From: Ilumatobacter fluminis
GTDB taxonomy: Bacteria; Actinomycetota; Acidimicrobiia; Acidimicrobiales; Ilumatobacteraceae
Assembly: GCF_004364865.1 (NCBI RefSeq)
Contig: NZ_SOAU01000001.1
Span: forward strand, 3,566,001 to 3,630,000
Reading direction: 5' to 3'
Length of the DNA: 64,000 nucleotides
Shown here piece after piece: positions 42,376 to 51,635 of this stretch. The stretch's first letter is position 1. Every line of letters starts with the position of its first letter. A model generated the notes under the pieces. The model saw nothing but the letters and a program-made list of their open reading frames with translations, did no database searches and was not told the origin of the DNA. A program made the translations under genes and the position numbers.

Positions 42376-44157
42376 TCAGGACAGGCGGTCGCGGATCGCT
42401 TGCTGGGTGGGGTGGACGAGCAGGTCGTCGTTCGAGGCGCCGGCGGGCACCATCGGGAACACCTTCTCGCTGGCGTCGGTGCGGAACTCGACGACCACGG
42501 TGCGGTCGTTGATCGAGTTCGCCTTCTCGATCGCCGGGGCGACCTCTTCGGGTGACTCGACCCGGATGCCGACGCAGCCCATCGACTCGGCCCACATCAC
42601 GAAGTCGGGGACGTCGGTCGACAGGTAGACCTCGCTGTACCGCTCGTCGTAGAACATCTCCTGCCACTGGCGGACCATGCCGAGGTAGCTGTTGTTCAGC
42701 AGCGCGACCTTGATCGGGATCCGCTCGACCGTCGCGGTGACGAGTTCCTGAGCGGTCATCTGGAAGCAGCCGTCACCGTCGACCGCCCACACCGTCTTGT
42801 CGGGATGACCGGCCTTGGCACCGATCGCCGCAGGGATCGAGAAACCCATCGTGCCGAGGCCACCCGAGTTGACCCAGGTGTACGGCTCCTCGAAGTTCCA
42901 GTGCAGCGACGACCACATCTGGTGCTGCCCGACGCCCGAGCACAGGATCGTCCCCGGAGGTGCCGCGTCCCGCAGCTGCTCCAGGCAGTACTGCGGCTTG
43001 AGCGCTCGACCCGGCTCACTGGCCTCGTAGGCGACGGGGAACTGCTCCTGCCAGCCGGAGATGCGGCTCTTCCACGGGGCGAGGTCGGGCTGTTCGATGC
43101 CCGAGTCCATCAGGTCGCGGACGGCCTTGACGATCTCTTCGGTGACCTGCCGGCAGTCGCCGACGATCGGCACGTCCGGGCGACGGATCTTGCCCTGCTC
43201 GGCGGGATCGATGTCGACGTGGATCACCTTGGCCTCGGGGGCGAACGAGTCGACCCGACCGGTGATCCGGTCGTCGAAGCGGGCACCGAGCACGATGAGC
43301 AGATCGCTCTTCTGGAGCGCCGTGGTGGCGGTGGCGGTGCCGTGCATGCCGGGCATGCCGAGGTTCAGTTCGTGGGAGTCGGGCAGGACGCCGCGTGCCA
43401 TCAGCGTCGTCACGACGTGGATGCCGGTCAGGTCGACCAGCTCGCGCAGCGCCTCGGCGGCGCGCGCCTTGAGCATGCCGCCACCGACGTACAGCACCGG
43501 GCGCTCGGCCTGCATGATCAACTTCGCCGCCTCCTTGACCATGCGTGGGTGCCCCTTGGTGGTCGGGCGGTACCCCGGCAGCGAGGCAGCGACCTCCTCG
43601 TCGGTCGGCCAGGACCACGTCATCTCGTTCTGCAGGATGTCCTTCGGCAGGTCGACCAGCACCGGCCCAGGACGACCCGTCGTGGCGATGTGGAACGCCT
43701 GACGGATCACCATCGGGATGTCGTTCGCGTCGAGGACCAGCTCGTTGTGCTTGGTGCACGAGCGGGTGATGCCGACGGTGTCGCACTCCTGGAAGGCGTC
43801 GAGGCCGATCCCGCCGCTCGCGACCTGGCCGGTGATGCACACCATCGGGACCGAGTCCATGTACGCGTCCATCAGCGGCGTGACCATGTTCGTCGCCGCC
43901 GGGCCGGACGTCACGACGGCGACCCCCGGGCGGCCGGTCACGTGGGCGTACCCCTCGGCCATGTGGCCGGCGCCCTGCTCGTGGCGCACCAACACGTGAC
44001 GCATCGACGACTCGAGCAGCGGGTCGTAGGCGGGCAGGATGGCGCCGCCGGGCAGCCCGAAGATGGTGTCGACGTTCTCCATCTCCAAGGCCTTGATCAG
44101 GGCCTGCGCACCGGTCATGCGGGTGCCGGTCGTCGTGCCGGTCGTCGTATTGGTCAT
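42376..44157 (-). CDS. ilvB: Acetolactate synthase large (catalytic) subunit
   Basis: The 593-residue ThDP enzyme has the catalytic Glu in [16 protein letters not shown], the FAD-domain segment [13 protein letters not shown] and the ThDP motif [15 protein letters not shown]...[12 protein letters not shown]. It condenses two pyruvates, or pyruvate plus 2-oxobutyrate, in branched-chain amino acid synthesis. ATG 44157 is preceded by CAGGAGAGACC. The extra N-terminal TNTTTGTTTG stretch is low-complexity, and the conserved part starts at [12 protein letters not shown]. It is the first structural gene after a leader peptide and terminator at 44200-44312. Confidence 0.97.
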   Translation of the reverse strand: MTNTTTGTTTGTRMTGAQALIKALEMENVDTIFGLPGGAILPAYDPLLESSMRHVLVRHEQGAGHMAEGYAHVTGRPGVAVVTSGPAATNMVTPLMDAYMDSVPMVCITGQVASGGIGLDAFQECDTVGITRSCTKHNELVLDANDIPMVIRQAFHIATTGRPGPVLVDLPKDILQNEMTWSWPTDEEVAASLPGYRPTTKGHPRMVKEAAKLIMQAERPVLYVGGGMLKARAAEALRELVDLTGIHVVTTLMARGVLPDSHELNLGMPGMHGTATATTALQKSDLLIVLGARFDDRITGRVDSFAPEAKVIHVDIDPAEQGKIRRPDVPIVGDCRQVTEEIVKAVRDLMDSGIEQPDLAPWKSRISGWQEQFPVAYEASEPGRALKPQYCLEQLRDAAPPGTILCSGVGQHQMWSSLHWNFEEPYTWVNSGGLGTMGFSIPAAIGAKAGHPDKTVWAVDGDGCFQMTAQELVTATVERIPIKVALLNNSYLGMVRQWQEMFYDERYSEVYLSTDVPDFVMWAESMGCVGIRVESPEEVAPAIEKANSINDRTVVVEFRTDASEKVFPMVPAGASNDDLLVHPTQQAIRDRLS

Positions 44158-44199
44158 CGGGTCTCTCCTGTCGGGAGGGGTGAGGGGTGGTCGGGCCGG

Positions 44200-44233
44200 A
44201 AAAAACGAAACGACCTCCCGTTCGGGAGGTCGT
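44200..44233 (-). terminator. Transcriptional attenuator ahead of ilvB
   Basis: On the minus strand ACGACCTCCCG-AA-CGGGAGGTCGT forms an 11-bp perfect stem (44210-44220 with 44223-44233), followed directly by TTCGTTTTTT. It lies 28 bp after the leader peptide stop and about 43 bp before the ilvB ATG. A separate hairpin GCGCAC...GTGCGC at 44235-44262 lies between leader stop and terminator and may be the competing or pausing structure. A clean antiterminator pairing was not resolved by eye. Confidence 0.88.
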
Positions 44234-44261
44234 GGCGCACGCGGCAGGTCGAGCCGGTGCG

Positions 44262-44312
44262 CTAGTCGATCAGTACTACGAGGATCGAGAGGGCGCGGGT
44301 GCTCGCACGCAT
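44262..44312 (-). CDS. ilvB leader peptide (16 residues)
   Basis: The frame reads [16 protein letters not shown] then TAG, with the run Ile-Leu-Val-Val-Leu-Ile just before the stop. This is the expected composition for a leader that stalls ribosomes when branched-chain aminoacyl-tRNAs are scarce, as reported for ilvB of corynebacteria. The stop overlaps the base of a hairpin (44235-44262), and the terminator follows. No strong Shine-Dalgarno precedes the ATG, so it may be translated leaderless or weakly. The size is far below gene-finder limits. Confidence 0.88.
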   Translation of the reverse strand: MRASTRALSILVVLID

Positions 44313-44527
44313 GACTGACAGTCAACCACGACTCACCCATGGAACGCAAGTCCCGATATCCGAGACGTCCCGCCGTCGATGAATTCGGGGACGACTGAAT
44401 TTGGCGGCGTCCGAGTGAAATAGCATGTGTTCGCCACTGAAATCTCGGTGACGACGTCACGATCGGGTCGTCGTCGCCCTCTCTCCCTCTCGGACCGCCC
44501 GACATCAGCGACCCGGGCGAACGGCAC

Positions 44528-46150
44528 ATGACATCATCGACGAACACGCGACCACGGGCGGGAGACCGGGGCGGTAGCGACCCGCGCTCGGCCGGACGCT
44601 GGATCGGTCTCGTCGTCACCCTGGTGATCGTGGCGATCGTGGCAGCGAGCCTCGCCGCCGTCCTGGCGACCAGCCGAGCGAACAAGACGAGCGCAGCCGA
44701 CGAGACCGTGGCCCGCATCGGCGACCGGACCGCCGATCTCGTCATGGCCCACCTCGATGTCGCTGCAGCCTCGCTCGACCAGATCGACGCCGTGCTCACC
44801 GACGCCGAGATCGCCGACCGTGACGATCGCCTCGATCGGGTCCTCGCCGCCCAGCTCGTCGCCCACGACCAACTGTCCGGCTCGTTCGTCGGCTATCCCG
44901 ATGGCGACTTCGTGTTCGCCTATCGGGACACAGACCAACTGATGCTACGACGGATCGACACGACGCCGACGCGTCGCGCCATCGATCATCGCCTGGGCTC
45001 GGACCTCGCGACCGACAACACCTTCGTCATCGAGACCGACTACGACCCCACGACCCGCCCCTGGTATCTGGGCGCCGCCGCCGACGTCCGGTCGGCGTGG
45101 ACCGAGCCGTACGTGTTCTTCCGGTCGGGGCAACCCGGCGTCACGCTGGCCCGGGCGCGGCGAGTCGAGGGCTCGGTCACCGCGGTGACGGGCGTCGACA
45201 TCAGCCTGGCCGAACTGCGATCGTTCCTCGACGACCTGCCGATCGACGACGGCGCCGAAGCATTCCTGATCGCCGGGACGACGATCGTCGCGGCGCCGAC
45301 CGGGTACGACCTCGACGGTGACGGTGACGAACTGCCGTCGGTGGAAGTCGCCGGCGTCACGTTCGATCAGCTCCACGAACTCGTCCGCAGCGACGCCCCG
45401 GTCGACATCGGCGCCGACGGGCGACTCCATCTGACCGATCTCCCCGGCGCGAATGCGCCGTCGTGGTCGGTCCTCATCCGCACGGACGACGTCGGAGTCG
45501 TCGGCGCTCTCGATCAAGGTGCACGAATCGCGTTGCTGATGATCGCCGTGGCCGGCATCTGCCTGCTGGTCGCCACGCCCTGGTTGACCAGGTGGCTACG
45601 ACGCCCGATCGAGGAACTCCGGCGCATGGCCCGCATCGACGAGCTGACCGAGGTCACCAACCGCGGCACCTTCCTGAGCGATGCCGAGGCGGCGCTCGAC
45701 GACGTCCGCCAACACGGCGGCCCGTTCGTCGTCGCGCTCGTCGATGTCGACGACTTCAAACGGGTGAACGACACCTTCGGGCATGCGATCGGCGACGACG
45801 TGCTGCGACGGATCGGCGAGGCGATCAAGGCCAACGTCCGCGGGAACGACCTCGTCGGTCGTCTCGGAGGCGACGAACTCGCGATCGTCATCCGCGGCAC
45901 CGGGCAGGCGGAGAGCGACCGCATCCTGCGCCGCGTCCGGACAGCCGTGGTCACCGCCTGCGCCGAGTACGGCGTCGACATCACGATCGGGGCGAGCCGA
46001 CTCGCCGGACGCACGATCGATCTCGCGGGCCTCATGATCGAGGCCGACCACGAGTTGCTGGTCGCCAAGCGGCAGGGCGGGAAAGGTCAGGTCCATTGGG
46101 CCGACCCGGAGGCACCCGACCCCACACCGCTCCGACTCCGGCTGGAATGA
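44528..46150 (+). CDS. Membrane diguanylate cyclase with extracytoplasmic Cache-like sensor
   Basis: The protein is 540 residues. A membrane helix lies at about 24-47, an extracellular double-Cache-like domain at about 50-325 ([32 protein letters not shown] are typical of dCache_1), and a second helix at about 334-352. The GGDEF domain covers about 368-540. [12 protein letters not shown] opens the domain, [19 protein letters not shown] holds the first metal Asp, and the active-site motif is GGDEL (447-451). The product-inhibition I-site RGND lies five residues before it. The Leu in place of Phe is tolerated in some active cyclases. It should make c-di-GMP in response to a small ligand. No EAL domain is present. 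Confidence 0.93.
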   Translation: MTSSTNTRPRAGDRGGSDPRSAGRWIGLVVTLVIVAIVAASLAAVLATSRANKTSAADETVARIGDRTADLVMAHLDVAAASLDQIDAVLTDAEIADRDDRLDRVLAAQLVAHDQLSGSFVGYPDGDFVFAYRDTDQLMLRRIDTTPTRRAIDHRLGSDLATDNTFVIETDYDPTTRPWYLGAAADVRSAWTEPYVFFRSGQPGVTLARARRVEGSVTAVTGVDISLAELRSFLDDLPIDDGAEAFLIAGTTIVAAPTGYDLDGDGDELPSVEVAGVTFDQLHELVRSDAPVDIGADGRLHLTDLPGANAPSWSVLIRTDDVGVVGALDQGARIALLMIAVAGICLLVATPWLTRWLRRPIEELRRMARIDELTEVTNRGTFLSDAEAALDDVRQHGGPFVVALVDVDDFKRVNDTFGHAIGDDVLRRIGEAIKANVRGNDLVGRLGGDELAIVIRGTGQAESDRILRRVRTAVVTACAEYGVDITIGASRLAGRTIDLAGLMIEADHELLVAKRQGGKGQVHWADPEAPDPTPLRLRLE

Positions 46151-46201
46151 GCCGACCGGACGCGACCCGAGACGACCCGGCCGGCACCGTATGGTGGCCG
46201 G

Positions 46202-46924
46202 ATGCAGGTCGTGGACATCTGGCGGTACCCGGTCAAGTCGTTGGGCGGCGAACAACTCCGCAGCGCCGAGGTCGGACCCGACGGCATCGTCGGCGACCGA
46301 TCGTGGGGGTTGCGTGATCGCTCGACCGGACTCGTCCTGACCGCCAGGCGCGAACCGGCCCTGCTCTTCCTCTCGGCGCAGTACCGCCCCGACGACCGCC
46401 CACACATCACCGACGAGCACGGCGACGAGCTCGCCGACGATCAGGCGCTGTCGGAGCGACTCGGCCGACCCGTCGAGCTCGTCGCCGCCGACGAAGGCCC
46501 CGGCACATTCGAGAACCCGATGAACGTCGACGACGAGACCGACTGGATCCAGTGGCAGAGCGCCGGCCGGACCTTTCACGATGGCCGCTCGACGATCTCG
46601 CTCGTGGCGACCGGCGCGCTCGGCGAGTGGGATCGGCGTCGCTTCCGCGCCAACGTCGTCGTCGACACGACGTCCGACGACGACCTGCTCGGCGTCGAGC
46701 TCGTCGGTTCGACGCTGGTCACGATCCGCAAGCCGATCGACCGATGTGTGATGGTCAGTCGCGCCCAACCCGGCATCGAACGGGACCTCCGGGTGCTGAA
46801 GCAGATCATCGCGGAGCGAGGCAACCGGCTGGCCGTCGGCGCCACGATCACTGCGCCCGGCTCGATCGCCATCGGCGACCCGGTCACCGGCGGCCGGGTC
46901 CCCGGCGGCTCCGTCACCGCCTGA
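46202..46924 (+). CDS. MOSC domain protein
   Basis: A 240-residue protein with the MOSC N-terminal beta barrel (MQVVDIWRYPVKSLGGEQL, GIVGDRSWGLRD) followed by the MOSC core (about 120-235) and RKPIDRCVMVSRAQPG, which holds the conserved Cys that binds the molybdenum cofactor. Related proteins carry or insert sulphurated Moco or reduce N-hydroxylated substrates (mARC-like). The reductase partner is not in the window. The start is ATG 46202; a 51-bp gap separates it from the diguanylate cyclase. Confidence 0.9.
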   Translation: MQVVDIWRYPVKSLGGEQLRSAEVGPDGIVGDRSWGLRDRSTGLVLTARREPALLFLSAQYRPDDRPHITDEHGDELADDQALSERLGRPVELVAADEGPGTFENPMNVDDETDWIQWQSAGRTFHDGRSTISLVATGALGEWDRRRFRANVVVDTTSDDDLLGVELVGSTLVTIRKPIDRCVMVSRAQPGIERDLRVLKQIIAERGNRLAVGATITAPGSIAIGDPVTGGRVPGGSVTA

Positions 46925-46930
46925 GCAGGC

Positions 46931-48217
46931 TCAGACGACGCTCTCGACGCGTTCGCGTCGCCTGCTGTCGAGCCGTGCGAGCACCGGTGTCGCCGTGATG
47001 CCGTGGACGACGACGGAGACGAGGATCGTGAACACGGCGACCGCCCACACCTCGGTCGCCCGAGGGAAGTAGTCCTCGGTCACGGCGTGCGCCAGGTAGT
47101 AGATCGTGCCCATCCCTCGGATCCCGAAGAAGGCGATCGCCGCCCGCGTCGAGTGATCGTGGCGATCGCCGAGGAGCGCGACCCAGCCGGTGAGCGGCCG
47201 GATGAGCACGACGATCACGATGGCCACGACGACGCCGACCGTGGTGAGGCCGCGGAGCGCTCCGTCGACCACCGCTCCCCCGAGCAGCAAGAGGAACAGC
47301 ACGCTCGCGAGGCGCTCGAGCGTCTCGGCGAAGTCGTGCATCAGGGTCTGGTACTCGTGGTCGACCTCGGACCGGCGGATCACGACCGCCGCGATGAACA
47401 CCGCGAGGAACCCGTAGCCGTGCACCATCTCGGTGATTCCGTACACGGCGAGCGTGGCGCCGAGGGCGACGAAGCCGTGCCCGGTGGATGCCAACGCGAA
47501 GCGAGAGCGCGGCGCGAACGCCGCCGCCCCGATCAACCGGCCGAGCACGAGCCCGACGACCACACCCACGCTCAGCTTGAGGAGCACGTCGTCGAGTAGC
47601 CACGGCACGAACCAGCTCCCGCCGGCGGCGATGGCGATCGCGAGGTTGGTGACCGGGAACGCCAAACCGTCGTTCAGGCCGGCCTCCGACGTCAACGCAA
47701 AGCGAACCTCGTCGCCGGCGTGCTCGTCGATGTCCTCCACGGCGTCGAGATCGTCGGTCTCGCGGTGCTCGTGCGGGCCGGGCCCCGCGAGCTGGACGTC
47801 GGACGCCAGGACCGGATCGGTGGGAGCGAGCACGGCGCCGAGCAGGATCGCCGTCGCCAGCGGCAGTCCCAGCGCCGCCTGCCCGAGCACGGTCACCGCA
47901 ACGACGGTCAGCGGCATCGTGATCCCGAGCAGCCGCCAGGTCGTGTTCCACGAACGCCAACCCACGGGTCGGCGCAGCTTGAGGCCGGCGCCCATCAGGG
48001 AGACGATGACGACGAACTCGGTCAACCGCTCGGCGGAACGGGCTTCGAGGCCGGGACGCGGCGCCTCGAGACCGACGGGCAGGGCGAAGACCACCATGCC
48101 GATCGCCACGACGACCATCGGCAGCGACACCGGCAACCGCTCGAGGAGGTTCGGGAGAACGGCGGCGACGAGGACGGTCAGCCCGAGGACCGCCAGGAGA
48201 ATGGGGTACGGCTCCAT
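46931..48217 (-). CDS. Cation:proton antiporter (CPA1/NhaP-like)
   Basis: This 428-residue protein has 11-12 helices. Conserved ion-path residues sit in GAVLAPTDPVLASDVQLAG (the Thr-Asp-Pro unwound helix) and TSEAGLNDGLAFPVTNLAI (the Asn-Asp pair), as in CPA1 exchangers. FFGIRGMGTIYYLAHA is another family motif. It exchanges Na+ or K+ for H+ across the membrane. An acidic cytoplasmic loop (about 150-170, HEHRETDDLDAVEDIDEHAGDE) is notable. ATG 48217 is chosen since the first helix starts there; the longer upstream frame is unrelated. Confidence 0.92.
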   Translation of the reverse strand: MEPYPILLAVLGLTVLVAAVLPNLLERLPVSLPMVVVAIGMVVFALPVGLEAPRPGLEARSAERLTEFVVIVSLMGAGLKLRRPVGWRSWNTTWRLLGITMPLTVVAVTVLGQAALGLPLATAILLGAVLAPTDPVLASDVQLAGPGPHEHRETDDLDAVEDIDEHAGDEVRFALTSEAGLNDGLAFPVTNLAIAIAAGGSWFVPWLLDDVLLKLSVGVVVGLVLGRLIGAAAFAPRSRFALASTGHGFVALGATLAVYGITEMVHGYGFLAVFIAAVVIRRSEVDHEYQTLMHDFAETLERLASVLFLLLLGGAVVDGALRGLTTVGVVVAIVIVVLIRPLTGWVALLGDRHDHSTRAAIAFFGIRGMGTIYYLAHAVTEDYFPRATEVWAVAVFTILVSVVVHGITATPVLARLDSRRRERVESVV

Positions 48218-48269
48218 GGTTCCGTCGCCGATACCCGCTCCGGGGCCGACCGAATCCGGTCGGCTGCGA

Positions 48270-49184
48270 TCAGGACGTCCGCAGGGCGGGTGCGATCTCG
48301 GTGAGGTAGGCGTCGAGGAGGTCGTGGTCGACCGGCGCCCGCAGCGCAACGTTGACGAGTCCGGCTCCGGCGTCACGGTATTCGGCGATCCGTTCGCTCG
48401 CCTGCTCGACGCTGCCGTGGAGCGATCCCTCACGGACACGGCTCCACATCGCACCCCACTGCGTCTCGAGTTCGGCCTCGTCCTTGCCGAGGTCGAACAT
48501 CAGGTTGATCGACCGCTCGATCGTCGACGGATCCCGGTCGAGCTTCGTGGCGTGCTCGTCGAGCACGCCGTTCAGGCGGCGGTACTCGGCGGGCGACACG
48601 TAGGCGGCGTTCCAGCCGTCTGCATACTGCGCCGCCATGCGCAGTGTCCGCTTCTCGCCCACGCCGCCGACCCAGATCGGCAGGTGGCCGCGCACCGGGC
48701 CCGGCAGCATCGACGCGTCCGATGCCCGGAAGTACTCGCCCTCGTGGGTGGTTCGATCGTTCGTGAAGTAGCTCGTGAGCAATCCTGCCGCTTCGTCGAG
48801 CATGTCGAGCCGCCGACCGACGGGCGGGAAGTCGTAGCCGTATGCGGCCGCCTCCCATTCGTGCCAGCCGGCGCCGATCCCGAGCTCGAACCGGCCGCCC
48901 GAGATGTGATCGATCGTGACCGCGGCCTTGGCGAGCAGACCCGGGTTGCGGTACCCCACGTAGAACACGAGGCATCCGAGCCGAGCGTTCGTCGTCTCTG
49001 CGGCCAACGCGCCGAGACACGCCACGGCCTCGAAGTGATCGATCGTGCCGCCTGCCGGCGGGGCCTCGTAGAGGTGGTCCCACACCGAGATCCAGTCGGC
49101 GCCCGCTGCGTCGGCGCGACGCCACACGTCGCGGAGTTCGTCCATCGAGAGGTTCTGCTGACCGATGTGCACGCCGAGCTGCAT
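48270..49184 (-). CDS. LLM class F420-dependent oxidoreductase
   Basis: The 304-residue TIM-barrel protein begins MQLGVHIGQQNLSMDELRDV and contains WISVWDHLYEAP, LGCLVFYVGYRNPGLLAKAA, RFELGIGAGWHEWEAAAYGY and PIWVGGVGEKRTLRMAAQYADG, all typical of luciferase-like monooxygenase proteins of the F420 subgroup common in actinobacteria. Cofactor F420 rather than FMN is inferred from subgroup resemblance, not proven here. Substrate is unknown. The next gene upstream on this strand is a LysR regulator, 28 bp away, so co-transcription is possible. Confidence 0.92.
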   Translation of the reverse strand: MQLGVHIGQQNLSMDELRDVWRRADAAGADWISVWDHLYEAPPAGGTIDHFEAVACLGALAAETTNARLGCLVFYVGYRNPGLLAKAAVTIDHISGGRFELGIGAGWHEWEAAAYGYDFPPVGRRLDMLDEAAGLLTSYFTNDRTTHEGEYFRASDASMLPGPVRGHLPIWVGGVGEKRTLRMAAQYADGWNAAYVSPAEYRRLNGVLDEHATKLDRDPSTIERSINLMFDLGKDEAELETQWGAMWSRVREGSLHGSVEQASERIAEYRDAGAGLVNVALRAPVDHDLLDAYLTEIAPALRTS

Positions 49185-49212
49185 GCGCGGACGGTAGTCC
49201 GCCGTGCTCGGC

Positions 49213-50070
49213 TCAGGCCGAGCGGAGCGCGTCGGCCAGGGCGTCGGCGGCCGGATCGTGCACGGAACCGGCACGTCGGGCCAGCACGAGACGCCGGTCG
49301 AACAAAACGGGCCCGCGAGCGAGGTCGGCGGTGACGGCCGAGTCCGGCAGAACCGTCCAGCCCAGTCCGAGCTCGACCATCTGGCGGAGCACGTCGGCCT
49401 GGTGCGATTCGGCGGCGACGTCGAGCGGGGCGCCAAGCTCGGCGAGGTGCTGCATGATCTGGATCCGCGTGTGCGAGTCGCCCGGGAACACGACCCAGGG
49501 CCCCCAGCGCGACGGGTTGCCGACGGTCGTACCGGCCGGTGCGACGACGACGATCGGTTCGTCGAGCAAGGCGTCGACCTCGATACCGCCCGGCCATCGC
49601 GGTGGATCGACGCACACGATCAGGTCGAGCGATCCGTCACGCAAGCCGTCGAGCAGATCGGCCGACGGCGCCACCGACAGGGTCAGCTCCACGTCGGGCC
49701 GGTCGCTCCGGAACCGCCGCAGGACGTGCGGGAAGTGCTCGACGGCGGCCACGTCGACCATGCCGAGACGCACCCGACCCGATCGTGCTGCCCGGAGTCG
49801 ATCGGACCAGTCGACGAGATCGTGGGTCAGCGACACCACCTGTCGGGCGTGGTCGAGCACCGGTCGCGCCGCCGGGCGCAGCACCCGGCGACGACCGTCG
49901 GGCTCGAACAGTGTGACGCCGATGCGCCGCTCGAGCTCACCGAGTCCCTGGCTGAGCGCCGACGGACTCACCCCGACCCGATCGGCGGCGACCGACCAGG
50001 TGGGTGCCTCGGCAACCGCGACGAGGTACTCGAGCTGGCGAAGGGAGATGTCGGGGAGCGCTCGGACCAC
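49213..50070 (-). CDS. LysR family transcriptional regulator
   Basis: The protein has 285 residues from GTG 50070; TTG 50079 would add three. The N-terminal winged helix-turn-helix is ISLRQLEYLVAVAEAPTWSV and then AADRVGVSPSALSQGLGELE. A LysR substrate domain with two Rossmann-like lobes follows (SGRVRLGMVDVAAVEHFPHV). It lies divergent from ino1, and a perfect 19-bp palindrome (50083-50101) containing a T-N11-A box sits between the two starts. Autoregulation and control of ino1 are therefore the simplest model. The effector is unknown. Confidence 0.9.
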   Translation of the reverse strand: MVRALPDISLRQLEYLVAVAEAPTWSVAADRVGVSPSALSQGLGELERRIGVTLFEPDGRRRVLRPAARPVLDHARQVVSLTHDLVDWSDRLRAARSGRVRLGMVDVAAVEHFPHVLRRFRSDRPDVELTLSVAPSADLLDGLRDGSLDLIVCVDPPRWPGGIEVDALLDEPIVVVAPAGTTVGNPSRWGPWVVFPGDSHTRIQIMQHLAELGAPLDVAAESHQADVLRQMVELGLGWTVLPDSAVTADLARGPVLFDRRLVLARRAGSVHDPAADALADALRSA

Positions 50071-50082
50071 CCCGCGCAAGAT

Positions 50083-50101
50083 AGTTCAGATCTTCTGAAC
50101 T
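50083..50101. promoter_or_regulatory. LysR-box palindrome between lysR-type gene and ino1
   Basis: AGTTCAGA-TCT-TCTGAACT is an 8-bp perfect inverted repeat. The inner TCAGATCTTCTGA matches the T-N11-A consensus for LysR-type recognition. It lies 12 bp from the regulator GTG and 40 bp from the ino1 ATG, so it can control both promoters. Confidence 0.75.
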
Positions 50102-50141
50102 GTCACAAGAATCGCGCAAGCGTTCCTTACGATCGCACGTC

Positions 50142-51443
50142 ATGACTGCTCGCAACATCGCTCCCGCCACCGGCAAGCTCGGTGTCCTCCTCCCCGGCAT
50201 GGGTGCCGTCGGCTCCACCTTCATCGCCGGTGTGATCGCCGCTCGTCAGGGCATCCATCCCCCGATCGGCTCGGTCAGCCAGATGGCGAACATCCGCCTC
50301 GGCAAGCGCGACGAGGGCCGCAACCCGCTCATCCGCGACTTCGTCCCCCTCGCCGACCTCGACGACATCGTCTTCGGCGGCTGGGACCCGCTGTCGAACA
50401 ACGCCATGGAGGCGGCCAAGACCGCCGGCGTGCTGCAGGGCAGCGACCTCGACGCCCTGTCGAAGGAGATGGAAGGCATCGTCCCGATGGACGCCGTGTT
50501 CGACCAGCGATGGGTCTCGCGCCTCGAGGGCGTTCGCGTCAAGGACATCCCGAACAAGTGGGACCAGGCCATGGCCCTCATCGACGACATCGCCAAGTTC
50601 AAAGAAGAGAACGACTGCGACCGCCTGGTGATGGTGTGGTGCGGCTCGACCGAGGCCTACCAGGAGCCGAGCGACGTCCACGCGTCGGTCGCCTCGTTCG
50701 AAGAGGGCCTGCGCAACAACCACGAGAACATCGCGCCCAGCCAGATCTACGCCTACGCCGCGCTGCAGTCGGACGTGCCGTTCGCCAACGGTGCGCCCAA
50801 CCTGACCACCGACCTCGACTGCATCATCGAACTCGCCAAGCAGCGTGGCGTGCCGATCGCCGGCAAGGACTTCAAGACGGGTCAGACGCTCATGAAGACG
50901 ATCCTGGCCCCGGGCCTGAAGGCCCGCATGCTCGGTATGCGCGGCTGGTACTCGACCAACATCTTGGGCAACCGCGACGGCGAGGTGCTCGACGCCCCCG
51001 AGAACTTCAAGACCAAGGAAGTCTCGAAGCTCGGTGTGCTCGACGGCATCCTGCAGCCCGAGGTCTACCCCGACCTGTACGGCAACATCGACCACGTCGT
51101 CCGGATCAACTACTACCCGCCCCGCGGCGACAACAAGGAGGGCTGGGACGCGATCGACATCTTCGGCTGGCTCGGCTACGAGATGCAGATCAAGGTCGAC
51201 TTCCTCTGCCGTGACTCGATCCTCGCCGCCCCGATCGTGCTCGACCTCGCCCTGTTCATGGACCTCGCCCACCGCGCCGGCGAGTCGGGCGTCCAGGAGT
51301 GGCTGAGCTTCTACCTGAAGGCCCCGCAGGCCGCCGGGGAGACGCCGGCCGAACAGGACCTGTTCATCCAGCAGACGAAGCTGAAGAACACCCTCCGCGA
51401 GTGGATGGGCGAAGAGCCCGTCACCCACTCCGAAGCCGGCTGA
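50142..51443 (+). CDS. ino1: myo-Inositol-1-phosphate synthase
   Basis: The 433-residue protein carries the NAD-binding GVLLPGMGAVGSTFIAGVIA, APNLTTDLDCIIELAKQRGV, the catalytic-lysine segment GKDFKTGQTLMKTILAPGLK and GWYSTNILGNRDGEVLDAPENF of the prokaryotic synthase. It turns glucose 6-phosphate into inositol 1-phosphate, the precursor for mycothiol and phosphatidylinositol in actinobacteria. The codon use is especially C-ending, as in a highly expressed gene. A strong bidirectional terminator follows. The upstream LysR-type gene and palindrome suggest dedicated control. Confidence 0.96.
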   Translation: MTARNIAPATGKLGVLLPGMGAVGSTFIAGVIAARQGIHPPIGSVSQMANIRLGKRDEGRNPLIRDFVPLADLDDIVFGGWDPLSNNAMEAAKTAGVLQGSDLDALSKEMEGIVPMDAVFDQRWVSRLEGVRVKDIPNKWDQAMALIDDIAKFKEENDCDRLVMVWCGSTEAYQEPSDVHASVASFEEGLRNNHENIAPSQIYAYAALQSDVPFANGAPNLTTDLDCIIELAKQRGVPIAGKDFKTGQTLMKTILAPGLKARMLGMRGWYSTNILGNRDGEVLDAPENFKTKEVSKLGVLDGILQPEVYPDLYGNIDHVVRINYYPPRGDNKEGWDAIDIFGWLGYEMQIKVDFLCRDSILAAPIVLDLALFMDLAHRAGESGVQEWLSFYLKAPQAAGETPAEQDLFIQQTKLKNTLREWMGEEPVTHSEAG

Positions 51444-51467
51444 CCCGGAGTCGACCCGAAAAACCGG

Positions 51468-51505
51468 ATGTGGGCGGGCCATCGGCCCGCCCACATTGTT
51501 TCCTT
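51468..51505. terminator. Bidirectional terminator between ino1 and 5-FCL gene
   Basis: ATGTGGGCGGGCC-ATC-GGCCCGCCCACAT is a perfect 13-bp stem with a 3-nt loop (51468-51496). The plus-strand tail is TGTTTCCTT. The minus-strand tail is CCGGTTTTTCGGG. It serves ino1 and the minus-strand gene at 51636. The remaining bases to 51635 show nothing recognised. Confidence 0.85.
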
Positions 51506-51635
51506 CCGGTCCCTGGTGCTCACCTGCGGCCGAAACCGTCGGTGGTATTCAGGCGGTACATCGTCCGGTACGCCGCTCGCGTTTCAACCGAACCGAAATT
51601 TCTCCGAACGGGGTGCCCCGGCGGCGTCGGTCGGT

